Assembly: GCA_904395905.1 (NCBI GenBank)
Contig: CAJFNZ010000004.1
Coordinates: 1-34,129, forward strand
Source of the DNA: an uncultured Oscillospiraceae bacterium
Lineage (GTDB): Bacteria > Bacillota > Clostridia > Oscillospirales > Oscillospiraceae
Length of the DNA: 34,129 nt
Direction: 5' to 3'
In this document: piece after piece, positions 24,139-31,334 of the stretch
How positions within the stretch are numbered: the first letter of the stretch is position 1
Layout of the letters: the number at the start of each line of letters is the position of its first letter
Notes under the pieces: generated by a model
The model's input: the letters and a program-made list of their open reading frames with translations, nothing else
What the model was told of the DNA's origin: nothing
The model's database searches: none
Position numbers and translations under genes: made by a program

Positions 24139-24900
24139 TCAGATGGAGGATTTCTGGGAGCGCAGGGGCCGGGCCGGATGCAGCAGGCGGTTCAGCGCCC
24201 GCTCCAGTCGCTTGTAGAGCAGGAAGGTCACAGTGGACACCACGACGCCCTTGACCAGGTTGAAGGGCACCACAGCCATCAGCACCAGGGTGGCGACGCT
24301 GTTGATGTGGGGGTTGACGGCGGAGCCCATGGCCACGATGGCGTCCAGGGGCATCCCGTAGAGGGCCGAGAACGCCGGAATCAGGTACAGGGCGTTGAAG
24401 AGGCTGCCGAAGATGGTCAGCACCACGGTGCCGACGGCCAGACCGGCCACCGCCGTGGCCCGGGTCTTGCGGATGTGGTAAATCACCGAGGCCGGCAGCA
24501 CAAAGGCGCAGCCCACCACAAAGTTGGCGAAATCCCCCACGAAGGCCGTGGACGTGCCCTTGAGCAGCAGCTTGACGACCACCTTGACGAACTCCGTCAC
24601 CACGCCGGCCACGGGGCCCAGATAGAAGGACGTAATCAGCACCGGCAGCTCGCTGAAGTCCAGCTGATAGAAGGACGGCGCGAAGAACAGCGGAATCTCC
24701 AGGCTCATCAGCACGCCGCCCACGGCCGCCGACATGGCTATCATGGCGATGTAGCGGGCCTTGGAGGGCCGGCGCAGCTGGGCGCGGGTCAGCCGTTCGG
24801 CGGCCATGGCCACCAGGAGGATGGCCGCCGTCACCAGCAGGAACACCAGCAGGAAGGAGAGGTTCTCTCCGGCTGCCGCCAACAGGTCTCTCATAGACAA
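24139..24900 (-). CDS. ribU: ECF transporter S component, riboflavin type (RibU)
   Basis: 253 residues. Substrate-binding membrane subunit of an energy-coupling-factor importer. The RibU-type core is seen in FYQLDFSELPVLITSFYLGP followed by VAGVVTEFVKVVVKLLLKGT and VGDFANFVVGCAFVLPAS, plus several other membrane segments. The FMN riboswitch directly upstream identifies the vitamin as riboflavin or a relative. The ATPase and T subunits are not in the window and are probably shared from another locus. The start taken is a TTG at 24900, 7 bases after GAGG; an ATG at 24894 is two codons on and is an equal possibility. The C-terminal tail is Arg-rich. Confidence 0.9.
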   Translation of the reverse strand: MSMRDLLAAAGENLSFLLVFLLVTAAILLVAMAAERLTRAQLRRPSKARYIAMIAMSAAVGGVLMSLEIPLFFAPSFYQLDFSELPVLITSFYLGPVAGVVTEFVKVVVKLLLKGTSTAFVGDFANFVVGCAFVLPASVIYHIRKTRATAVAGLAVGTVVLTIFGSLFNALYLIPAFSALYGMPLDAIVAMGSAVNPHINSVATLVLMAVVPFNLVKGVVVSTVTFLLYKRLERALNRLLHPARPLRSQKSSI

Positions 24901-24914
24901 TCACACACCTCGTC

Positions 24915-24951
24915 AAAAACGTAAACACCTGAAAGGCATGCCCTCCAGGTG
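24915..24951 (-). terminator. expression-platform terminator of the FMN riboswitch
   Basis: On the - strand, CACCTG (24951-24946) and CAGGTG (24931-24926) close an imperfect hairpin, followed by TTTACGTTTTT down to 24915. It sits between aptamer and ribU, as expected for transcriptional control. A short hairpin GGACGC/GCGTCC (24960-24977) lies between aptamer and terminator. Confidence 0.6.
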
Positions 24952-24982
24952 ACGTAAAGGGACGCGGTGAGGCGTCCTGCGT

Positions 24983-25088
24983 TCTTCTTCCATCCAGACT
25001 ATACTGTCGGTACCGGAATCGCACCGGTTCCTGCGTTGCCGCTCGCGGACTTTACCGCCGATCGGGAATTTCACCCTGCCCTGAAGAC
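24983..25088 (-). promoter_or_regulatory. FMN riboswitch (RFN element)
   Basis: Read on the - strand, the conserved RFN blocks appear in order: TCTTCAGGGCAGGGTGAAAT, then TCCCGATCGGCGGTAAAGTC, CGCGAG, GGTGCGATTCCGGTACCGAC, AGTATAGTCTGGATGGAAGA. These match the six-stem FMN aptamer, closed by CTTC/GAAG. FMN binding should end transcription before ribU. The + strand complement had no gene here. Confidence 0.96.
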
Positions 25089-25112
25089 ACGTGATTCAGT
25101 TGTTCCGAAGGT

Positions 25113-25140
25113 ATTATACCACAGCCCCCGGAGATTGCAA
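25113..25140 (-). promoter_or_regulatory. sigma-A promoter of the FMN riboswitch-ribU unit
   Basis: On the - strand TTGCAA (25140-25135), 16 bases, consensus TATAAT (25118-25113). Transcription would start near 25106, shortly before the aptamer. Confidence 0.8.
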
Positions 25141-25172
25141 CTCTTTTTTTACGGGACGGCCTGTGGTATACT
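25113..25172. repeat. inverted repeat carrying divergent -10 boxes
   Basis: ATTATACCACAG (25113-25124) and CTGTGGTATACT (25161-25172) are inverted copies with one mismatch, 36 bases apart. The left arm holds the - strand -10 TATAAT, and the right arm holds a + strand -10-like TATACT (25167-25172) placed for the SLOG gene. The + strand -35 is poor (a T-run at 25144-25150). Confidence 0.55.
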
Positions 25173-25215
25173 AGGCAAAACGCCGCGGCGGCGGACGGCA
25201 TGGGAGGCGCGCGCC

Positions 25216-25701
25216 ATGGTCTGGGCCTTTTCGGGCCACCGGCCCCATCGGCTGCCCTGGGGCTTCCGGGAGGAGGACCCCCGCTGCCGGGCCCTGAAGG
25301 CCCGGCTGGCGGAGGCATTGGCACAGATCTTGGCCGCGGGCCCAGCGGTGCTGCTGTGCGGCATGGCCCGGGGCTGCGACACGTACTTTGCCGAGGCGGC
25401 CCTGGCACTGCTGGCGGCGGACTGCCGGTCGGAGCTGTGGGCGGTGCTGCCCTGCGCGGGCCAGGCCGACGGCTGGCCCGCGGCGGACCAGCGGCGGTAC
25501 CGGGCCCTCTGCCGGGCCAGCAGCCGGGTGCTGCTGCTCCAGGAGGCCTATTCCGAGGGGTGTATGCTCCGGCGGAACCGCTGGATGCTGGACCACGCCG
25601 ACCGGCTGCTGACCGTCTACGACGGCGGCGGCGGGGGCACCGGATGGATGGTCCGGGAGGCCGCCCGCCGGGGACTGCCCACAGTGGCCCTGTGGCGCTG
25701 A
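25216..25701 (+). CDS. SLOG-superfamily (DUF1273/YpsA-like) protein
   Basis: 161 residues from ATG 25216, 8 bases after GGGAGG (25202-25207). The longer open frame upstream runs through the riboswitch and is not coding. The SLOG-type nucleotide-binding motifs are clear: WAFSGHRPHRLPWG at the start, LLCGMARGCDTYFAEAAL in the middle, and the C-terminal RNRWMLDHADRLLTVYDGGG then GTGWMVREAARRGLP. The fold binds nucleotides or nucleotide-like ligands; YpsA has been linked to cell division and oxidative stress in some Firmicutes, but the role is not settled. Its stop lies one base from the stop of the convergent DUF4830 gene. Confidence 0.87.
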   Translation: MVWAFSGHRPHRLPWGFREEDPRCRALKARLAEALAQILAAGPAVLLCGMARGCDTYFAEAALALLAADCRSELWAVLPCAGQADGWPAADQRRYRALCRASSRVLLLQEAYSEGCMLRRNRWMLDHADRLLTVYDGGGGGTGWMVREAARRGLPTVALWR

Positions 25702-25702
25702 G

Positions 25703-26182
25703 TCAGGTGGTTTCGGGGTACTGGAGCCCCTGCATGATGCCGTCCTGGGAGGCGGCCGCCACGTCGCCGCCGATGACCTGGTCCTGGTACACCAGGAGGG
25801 TGGCGTAGTAGCTGTCGGTGGTGTCGGGATAGTTCAGGACCTGATAGACGTAGCGCTTGACGGTCTTGCCGGCGTACGAACTTAAATCAAAGCCCTGGGA
25901 CTGCTGCAGCTCGTTGTACCGGGCCAGCACCTCGGGCAGCTGGGCCGGGATCCGGACCTCCTGGCTCTCCACCGGCGTCTCGTCCACCTGCCAGCCCATG
26001 GACTGGAGGTAGGCCACCCGGTCGTCGTTGCTCTCGATGGCGGTGACAGTGGTCTCGGCCGTGTCGGCGGCCCCCTGGCCGGCGCCGGAGCTGAGCACCA
26101 CCAGCAGCGCCACGGCCACGGCGATGACCAGCAGGATGGCCACCAGCTTGCCCTTGGATACCTTTGCTGTGAGAACTACCAT
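25703..26182 (-). CDS. DUF4830 membrane-anchored protein
   Basis: 159 residues from ATG 26182, with GGGGGA 6 bases upstream; a TTG at 26203 is in frame but lies before that site. One N-terminal membrane segment (KLVAILLVIAVAVALLVVL) precedes an external domain. The C-terminal part matches the DUF4830 pattern seen in Clostridia: YLQSMGWQVDETPVESQEVR, NELQQSQGFDLSSYAGKTVK and YVYQVLNYP, ending in DQVIGGDVAAASQDGIMQG. Function unknown. It is convergent with the SLOG gene (1 base between stops) and divergent from rsuA. No terminator is seen between the convergent pair. Confidence 0.83.
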   Translation of the reverse strand: MVVLTAKVSKGKLVAILLVIAVAVALLVVLSSGAGQGAADTAETTVTAIESNDDRVAYLQSMGWQVDETPVESQEVRIPAQLPEVLARYNELQQSQGFDLSSYAGKTVKRYVYQVLNYPDTTDSYYATLLVYQDQVIGGDVAAASQDGIMQGLQYPETT

Positions 26183-26264
26183 ACGATTTCCCCCGTTCTT
26201 CAAAAGTAGGTGCTAAAGCCTATTCGCCCTGTGGGACAAATATGACAAGCTGGGAGGGAGCGCC

Positions 26265-26957
26265 GTGGAGCGGCTGGACAGGATTTTATCGGAGGCCGGC
26301 GTGGCATCCCGGCGGCAGCTGCGGGACATCATCCGCGCCGGCCGGGTGACGGTCAACGGCGCGGCCGTCCGCGACCCCGGGGCCAAGGCGGACCCGGCCG
26401 CCGACGAAATTGCCGTGGACGGCACGGTCCTGGCCCGTCCGGGGACCGTGGTGGTGCTCCTGCACAAGCCGGCCGGCTACGTGACCTCCACCGACGACCC
26501 CCGGGACCCCACGGTCCTGGCGCTGCTGCCGCCGGAGCACCGGGGCCTTCTGCCGGTGGGCCGTCTGGACAAGGCGACCGAGGGGCTGCTGCTGCTGACC
26601 AACGACGGGGCATTGCTCCATCGGCTCATCTCTCCCAGGCACCGGGTGCCCAAGGGCTATGAGGCCTGGCACGAGGGGCAGGCCGGGCCGGAGGACGTGG
26701 CGGCCTTCGCCGCGGGGATGACCCTCCGGAACGGGGAAGTCTGCCTGCCGGCGGAGCTGGAGCCCCTGGGCCCCGGCCACAGCCGCGTCGTCCTCCGGGA
26801 GGGGAAGTACCACCAGGTCCGCCGGATGATGGCGGCCCGGGGGATGCCCGTGAAGCGCCTGGTGCGGACCTTCGAGGGGCCCGTTGTCCTGGGGGATCTG
26901 GCCCCCGGGGCCTGGCGGCGCCTCACCGAGGAGGAGATCCGACGCCTGGGCGGTTAG
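26265..26957 (+). CDS. rsuA: 16S rRNA pseudouridine synthase, RsuA type
   Basis: 230 residues from GTG 26265, after GGGAGGGAG. An S4 RNA-binding domain comes first (RLDRILSEAGVASRRQLRDI and IRAGRVTVNGAAV), then the catalytic domain. The catalytic Asp is Asp102 in GRLDKATEGLLLLTNDG, at the same number as in E. coli RsuA; REGKYHQVRRMMAARGMPVK is the family motif III. RsuA converts U516 of 16S rRNA to pseudouridine. The length fits RsuA better than the longer RluB, but the two are close and some annotations would call it RluB-like. The motif usually KxY reads KGYEAW. Confidence 0.87.
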   Translation: MERLDRILSEAGVASRRQLRDIIRAGRVTVNGAAVRDPGAKADPAADEIAVDGTVLARPGTVVVLLHKPAGYVTSTDDPRDPTVLALLPPEHRGLLPVGRLDKATEGLLLLTNDGALLHRLISPRHRVPKGYEAWHEGQAGPEDVAAFAAGMTLRNGEVCLPAELEPLGPGHSRVVLREGKYHQVRRMMAARGMPVKRLVRTFEGPVVLGDLAPGAWRRLTEEEIRRLGG

Positions 26958-27084
26958 GCAGGATGCACAAGCAAATTTACAAGGATTTTCCTTTCTTTCG
27001 GGGCAATTTTACGCGCCCTCCCTGGCATATGGATAAAAGAAACAAATTCAACGGCAGATTTTGAAGCAAAATGATAAATGCCTC

Positions 27085-27113
27085 TTGAATTATGGCCAAA
27101 ACCGGTGTAGAAT
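27085..27113 (+). promoter_or_regulatory. sigma-A promoter of the CdaR-like gene
   Basis: TTGAAT (27085-27090), 17 bases, TAGAAT (27108-27113), in an AT-rich gap of 214 bases after rsuA. Transcription would start near 27120. I saw no terminator for rsuA in this gap. Confidence 0.75.
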
Positions 27114-27171
27114 CTATGTGAATATTTGTGTATTCCGTTGTTATGCGTTATTTTATAAGGGAGGGCATGTT

Positions 27172-28266
27172 ATGTCCAGTCGCGTATTTCAGAGCGTCAT
27201 CGTCCAGATGAAGGACGCCACGGACCGGATGATTGGCGTCATTGACTCCGACGGCAACGTCATCTCGTGCAGCGATACGGCCATGATTGGGGAGAAGTGG
27301 GCCGACGCGGTCATCAAGCTCAACAGCGCTCCGGACGCCATTGTCATCGTGGACAAGAAGACCTTCAAGCCCCTCTCCAGCTGGAGTTCTTACTTTGACT
27401 ACGCCGTGTTCATCGACGGAGACGACGAGGCCGCCAGGAGTATCTGTATCATGGCCTACGTGGCCCTCAACGGGGCCAAGACCTACTACGAGGAAAAGCA
27501 TGACAAGGGAACCTTCGTCAAGAACATCATCACCGACAACATCCTTCCGGGAGACATCTATATCCGGGCCAAGGAGCTGCACTTCGCCACCGACGTCCAG
27601 CGGGCGGTGTTCCTGATCCGGCAGATTGGCCGGGCCGACGTGGCGGCGGTGGATGTGCTCCAGAATATGTTCACCGACAAGCAGCAGGACTTTGTCCTGA
27701 GCATCAACGAGACGGACATCGCCATCGTCAAGCAGGTGCCCCCCAACGTGGAGAGCAGCGAGCTGATGAAAATCGCCCAGTCGGTGGAGGACACCCTCAA
27801 GGCGGAGCTGTTCATCAAGACGGCCATCGGCATCGGCACCATCGCCAACCACCTGCGGGAGCTGGCCGACGCCTACAAGGAGGCCCAGGTGGCCATCGAG
27901 GTGGGCAAGGTCTTCGACACCGAGAAGACCATCCTCAGCTACGAGAACCTCGGCATCGGGCGGCTCATCTACCAGCTGCCCACGACGCTGTGCGAAATCT
28001 TCCTCTCCGAGGTGTTCAAGAAGAATTCCATCGACTCGCTGGACCAGGAGACCCTGTTCACCATCAACAAGTTCTTTGAAAACAACCTCAACGTGTCCGA
28101 GACCTCGCGGAAGCTGTTTGTCCACCGGAACACCCTGGTCTACCGGCTGGAGAAGATTAAGAAGCTGACGGGCCTGGACCTGCGGGAGTTCGACCACGCC
28201 ATCATCTTCAAGGTGGCGCTGATGGTCAAGAAATACCTGGTGTCCCGGGAAAACCGGCTCATCTGA
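27172..28266 (+). CDS. CdaR/PucR-type transcriptional regulator
   Basis: 364 residues from ATG 27172, after AGGGAGG; the frame is open upstream to 27061 but that part spans the promoter. The C terminus is a PucR-type helix-turn-helix (HTH_30): NKFFENNLNVSETSRKLFVH followed by RNTLVYRLEKIKKLTGLDLR. Before it lies a GGDEF-like middle (KTAIGIGTIANHLRELADAY). The N-terminal sensor region (VQMKDATDRMIGVIDSDGNV) is not one I can name. CdaR-type regulators respond to small metabolites. It is followed by ftsE after 22 bases and so may be co-transcribed with the ftsEX operon; whether it controls it is an open question. Confidence 0.85.
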   Translation: MSSRVFQSVIVQMKDATDRMIGVIDSDGNVISCSDTAMIGEKWADAVIKLNSAPDAIVIVDKKTFKPLSSWSSYFDYAVFIDGDDEAARSICIMAYVALNGAKTYYEEKHDKGTFVKNIITDNILPGDIYIRAKELHFATDVQRAVFLIRQIGRADVAAVDVLQNMFTDKQQDFVLSINETDIAIVKQVPPNVESSELMKIAQSVEDTLKAELFIKTAIGIGTIANHLRELADAYKEAQVAIEVGKVFDTEKTILSYENLGIGRLIYQLPTTLCEIFLSEVFKKNSIDSLDQETLFTINKFFENNLNVSETSRKLFVHRNTLVYRLEKIKKLTGLDLREFDHAIIFKVALMVKKYLVSRENRLI

Positions 28267-28288
28267 ACGCTGACCCTGGAGTGATTAC

Positions 28289-28978
28289 ATGATTGACTTT
28301 CAGAATGTCAAGAAGACATACGACAACGGCACCAAGGCCCTGCGGGGCGTGGACCTGCATATCGACGATGGGGAGTTCGTCTTTTTGGTGGGGCCCTCGG
28401 GCTCCGGGAAATCCACCATCATCAAGCTGCTGACGGCGGAGCTGCGGCCCACCGCCGGCTCGGTCCTGGTCAACGGCTTCCATCTGGAGAAGATTAAGAA
28501 CAGCTCCATCCCCTATATGCGCAGGACCCTGGGCGTCATCTTCCAGGACTTCCGGCTCATCGACAAGAAGACGGTCTACGAGAACGTGGCCTTCGCCATG
28601 CGGGTCATCGGCGCCTCGGAGAAGGAGATCCGCAAGCGGGTGCCCTACGTGCTGGAGCTGGTGGGCCTGGAGAACAAGGGGCGCCGGCTGCCCAACGAGC
28701 TGTCCGGCGGCGAGCAGCAGCGGGTGGCCATCGCCAGGGCCCTGGTCAACAACCCCGCCATGATTATCGCCGACGAGCCCACCGGCAACCTGGACCCGGC
28801 CCGTTCCCTGGAGATTATGATGCTCCTGGAGCAGATTAACGCCCTGGGCACCACCCTGCTGGTGGTCACCCACGAGCGGGACCTGGTCAACCGCTTCACG
28901 AAGCGGGTGGTGGCCATCGACGAAGGCAGAATCATCAGCGACGGAATGGACGGGTACTATACGTATGAAGAAGAATAA
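28289..28978 (+). CDS. ftsE: cell-division ATP-binding protein FtsE
   Basis: 229 residues, typical FtsE length. Walker A is GPSGSGKST (35-43), the signature LSGGEQQRVAIARALV, Walker B MIIADEPTGNLDP, and the switch His is in LVVTHERDLVNR. The start MIDFQNVKKTYDNGTKALRG is the FtsE pattern. It is a cytoplasmic ATPase that works with FtsX to switch on cell-wall hydrolases at division or elongation sites. It overlaps ftsX by 14 bases. Confidence 0.96.
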   Translation: MIDFQNVKKTYDNGTKALRGVDLHIDDGEFVFLVGPSGSGKSTIIKLLTAELRPTAGSVLVNGFHLEKIKNSSIPYMRRTLGVIFQDFRLIDKKTVYENVAFAMRVIGASEKEIRKRVPYVLELVGLENKGRRLPNELSGGEQQRVAIARALVNNPAMIIADEPTGNLDPARSLEIMMLLEQINALGTTLLVVTHERDLVNRFTKRVVAIDEGRIISDGMDGYYTYEEE

Positions 28979-29852
28979 CATCGGCTATCTCATCCGGGAG
29001 GGTGTCCGCGGCATTTTCCTCCACGGGTTCATGTCCTTTGCCGCGGTCTGCGTCACCGTCGCGTGCCTGATTATCATCGGCTCCTTCAGCCTGATACTCT
29101 ATAATTTGGGCCTGATGATTGCAGATTTGGAACAAGAGAACGAAATGGTCGTCTATATAGACGACACCTACTCCGAGGCGGAGGCCCGGAGCGTCGGCTC
29201 CCAAATCAATATGATTGGCAACGTCCAGAACGCCGTCTTCGTCTCCCGGGCCGACGCCCTGGAGAATTTCATCGAGGAGCAGAACGACCCCGAGGTCTTC
29301 GCCGGGCTGGAGGCCGACACCCTCCGGGACCGGTACGTCGTCACGCTGGTGGACAACAGCCGGATGCGGGAAACCGAGACGGCCCTGCGGGAAATTGAAG
29401 GCGTGGCCGACGTCTCGGCCCACTATGAGATCTCCGAGGGCTTTACCACCCTGGAGCACATCCTGCGGATTGCCTCGGCGGGCATCATCACGGTGCTGCT
29501 GGTGGTCTCCCTGCTGATTATCTCCAACACCGTCAAGCTGGCGATGTACGACCGGCGGGAGGAGATTGCCATCATGCGCATGGTGGGCGCCACCAACGGC
29601 TTCATCCGCTGGCCCTTCGTGGTGGAGGGCTTCCTGCTGGGCATGGTGGGCGCAGCCATCGCCTTCTTCCTGGAGTGGGGGCTCTATGACTTCCTGGGCA
29701 GCCGGATTGCCAGCGTCGATACGCTGCAGCTGATTACGGTCGTGCCGTTCCGGGATGTGTTGGGCATTATGATTGCCGTCTATGCCGCCACGGGCTTCAT
29801 CGTCGGTGTCTTCGGCAGCCTGCTGTCCATCCGCAAGTTCTTGAAAGTGTAG
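28965..29852 (+). CDS. ftsX: cell-division membrane protein FtsX
   Basis: 295 residues. Four membrane segments: one near residues 22-45, then three in the C-terminal half (SAGIITVLLVVSLLIISNTV, then LLGMVGAAIAFFLEWGL, then IMIAVYAATGFIVGVFGSLL). A large external loop (about 48-165) between the first two is the part that meets the hydrolase. The N terminus NNIGYLIREGVRGIFLHGFM and YDRREEIAIMRMVGATNGFI are family signatures. Its ATG lies inside ftsE, so the two are translationally coupled; the M23 gene follows after 18 bases, which suggests that it is the activated partner. Confidence 0.95.
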   Translation: MKKNNIGYLIREGVRGIFLHGFMSFAAVCVTVACLIIIGSFSLILYNLGLMIADLEQENEMVVYIDDTYSEAEARSVGSQINMIGNVQNAVFVSRADALENFIEEQNDPEVFAGLEADTLRDRYVVTLVDNSRMRETETALREIEGVADVSAHYEISEGFTTLEHILRIASAGIITVLLVVSLLIISNTVKLAMYDRREEIAIMRMVGATNGFIRWPFVVEGFLLGMVGAAIAFFLEWGLYDFLGSRIASVDTLQLITVVPFRDVLGIMIAVYAATGFIVGVFGSLLSIRKFLKV

Positions 29853-29870
29853 TTCCGCAGGAGGGAAATC

Positions 29871-31142
29871 ATGAAACAACGCAAGGTATGGGTATCCGTG
29901 GTGGCCCTGGTGCTGGTCGTGCTGATGGTCGGCGGCGTTCTGGTGAGCGCCCTTTCGGTGATGGCCTCTGCCGCCTCGTCTTCGGAGCTGAAGTCGGAGC
30001 TGGACAACCTCCAGGAGCGGGCCGATGAAATCGCCGCCGAGGCCAGCCGGCTGGAGCAGGAGATGGCCGACAACCAGTCGGAGACGGAGTCCATCGTCGA
30101 ACGGAAGGCCAACATCGACCAGCAGATGGAGCTGACCCGCCAGCAGGTGGAGAATCTCAACGCCCAGATCCAGCAGTACAACCTGCTGATTGCGGCCAAC
30201 CAGGAGGAGCTGGACCAGGCCGAGGCCGAGGAGGCCCGGCTCAACGAGCAGTACAAGGCCCGGCTGCGGGCCATGGAGGAGACGGGGAACGTCTCCTACT
30301 GGTCGGTGCTGTTCAACGCCAGCAGCTTCACGGACCTGCTGGACCGGATTGACATGATTTCCGAGATTGCGGCAGCCGACCAGGCCATGCTGGAGCAGCT
30401 CCAGGCGGTGGCGGAGGAGATTACCGCCGCCCGGGAGGAAATCCAGACCAGCCGCGCCCAGCTGGAGGACGCCCGGGCGGAGCTGGCGGTCCTGGAGGAC
30501 CAGCTGGCCGACCAGCGGGCCGAGGCCGACGCGATGATTACCCAGCTGACCCAGAACTACGATGAGCTGGTGGAAGCCAGCCTCACCTACGACGCGCTGG
30601 AGGAGGAGGTCCGCCAGCAGATCCTCGAGACCCAGGCCGCCTATGAGGACGCCCTGGCCGACGAGGAGGCCCAGCGGCAGATTGAGGCTGCCCGCCAGCA
30701 GGCCAGCAGCGGGAACATCTCCGCGCCCAGCAGCACCTCCAGCAGCGGTTTCCTGTACCCCCTGCCGGCTGGCTCTTCCTATGTGAACCAGGCGTACGGC
30801 TACCGGAACCACCCCATCTATGGATACTATGCCATGCACTACGGCGTGGACCTGGCCGCCGGATCCGGCACGCCCATCTATGCCACCAAGAGCGGCACGG
30901 TGACCGTGGCTACATACAGCAACGTCAACGGCTACTACGTGACCATCAACCACAATGACGGCTACTCCAGTCTCTACGCCCACATGACCAACTATGTGGT
31001 CTCGGTGGGGGACTATGTGAACCAGGGGGACGTCATCGGGTACGTGGGAACCACCGGCTGGTCCACGGGCCCCCACCTGCACTTTGAAATTTTCTATGGC
31101 GGCTCCAACGTGAACCCCATGAACTACGTGTCGGTGTCCTGA
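29871..31142 (+). CDS. coiled-coil M23 murein hydrolase (FtsEX partner type)
   Basis: 423 residues. Signal peptide or anchor at the N terminus (VWVSVVALVLVVLMVGGVLV, ending near ASAAS). A long coiled coil (about 40-270) full of Glu, Gln and Ala resembles the regulatory arms of EnvC, PcsB and CwlO-type proteins that FtsX engages. A Ser-rich linker leads to the LytM/M23 domain with the zinc set His323/Asp327 in HYGVDLAAG, His371 in YAHM, and His402/His404 in GPHLHFE. All metal ligands are present, so it should be an active peptidoglycan endopeptidase rather than only an activator. AGGAGG precedes the ATG and the gene is directly after ftsX. Confidence 0.92.
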   Translation: MKQRKVWVSVVALVLVVLMVGGVLVSALSVMASAASSSELKSELDNLQERADEIAAEASRLEQEMADNQSETESIVERKANIDQQMELTRQQVENLNAQIQQYNLLIAANQEELDQAEAEEARLNEQYKARLRAMEETGNVSYWSVLFNASSFTDLLDRIDMISEIAAADQAMLEQLQAVAEEITAAREEIQTSRAQLEDARAELAVLEDQLADQRAEADAMITQLTQNYDELVEASLTYDALEEEVRQQILETQAAYEDALADEEAQRQIEAARQQASSGNISAPSSTSSSGFLYPLPAGSSYVNQAYGYRNHPIYGYYAMHYGVDLAAGSGTPIYATKSGTVTVATYSNVNGYYVTINHNDGYSSLYAHMTNYVVSVGDYVNQGDVIGYVGTTGWSTGPHLHFEIFYGGSNVNPMNYVSVS

Positions 31143-31285
31143 TACCCCCGGCATCGGCAGCCAAGCGGCTGCAAGACGCCTGATTTGCCGTGGCAACCCA
31201 TGGAAAATCAGGCCATGTGCCGTCTTCAGCGGCACGGCTATGCAATCAAAGCGTGGGCCGGGACGGCTCACATACGCAATAACTG

Positions 31286-31334
31286 CATGCGCCGCCGGCG
31301 TCTCCCTGTGTTTGTGATACGCCCCAGGCGCATG
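31286..31334 (+). repeat. inverted repeat that buries the ctpA-type start codon
   Basis: CATGCGCC (31286-31293) and GGCGCATG (31327-31334) are perfect inverted copies. Inside, GGCGT (31297-31301) pairs with ACGCC (31319-31323), extending the hairpin. The right arm contains the ATG at 31332 and the only AGG before it. Confidence 0.65.

Noticed and set aside
26958-27084. Riboswitch or terminator after rsuA
   Set aside because: AT-rich sequence without a stable stem or any aptamer motif that I recognise.
28935-31271. Open - strand frame of about 780 codons opposite ftsX and the M23 gene
   Set aside because: Same antisense pattern; the + strand carries two unmistakable genes.
31143-31331. Coding extension of the S41 protease upstream of 31332
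   Set aside because: The frame is open but gives an Arg/Cys/His-rich stretch with no signal peptide and no family likeness.
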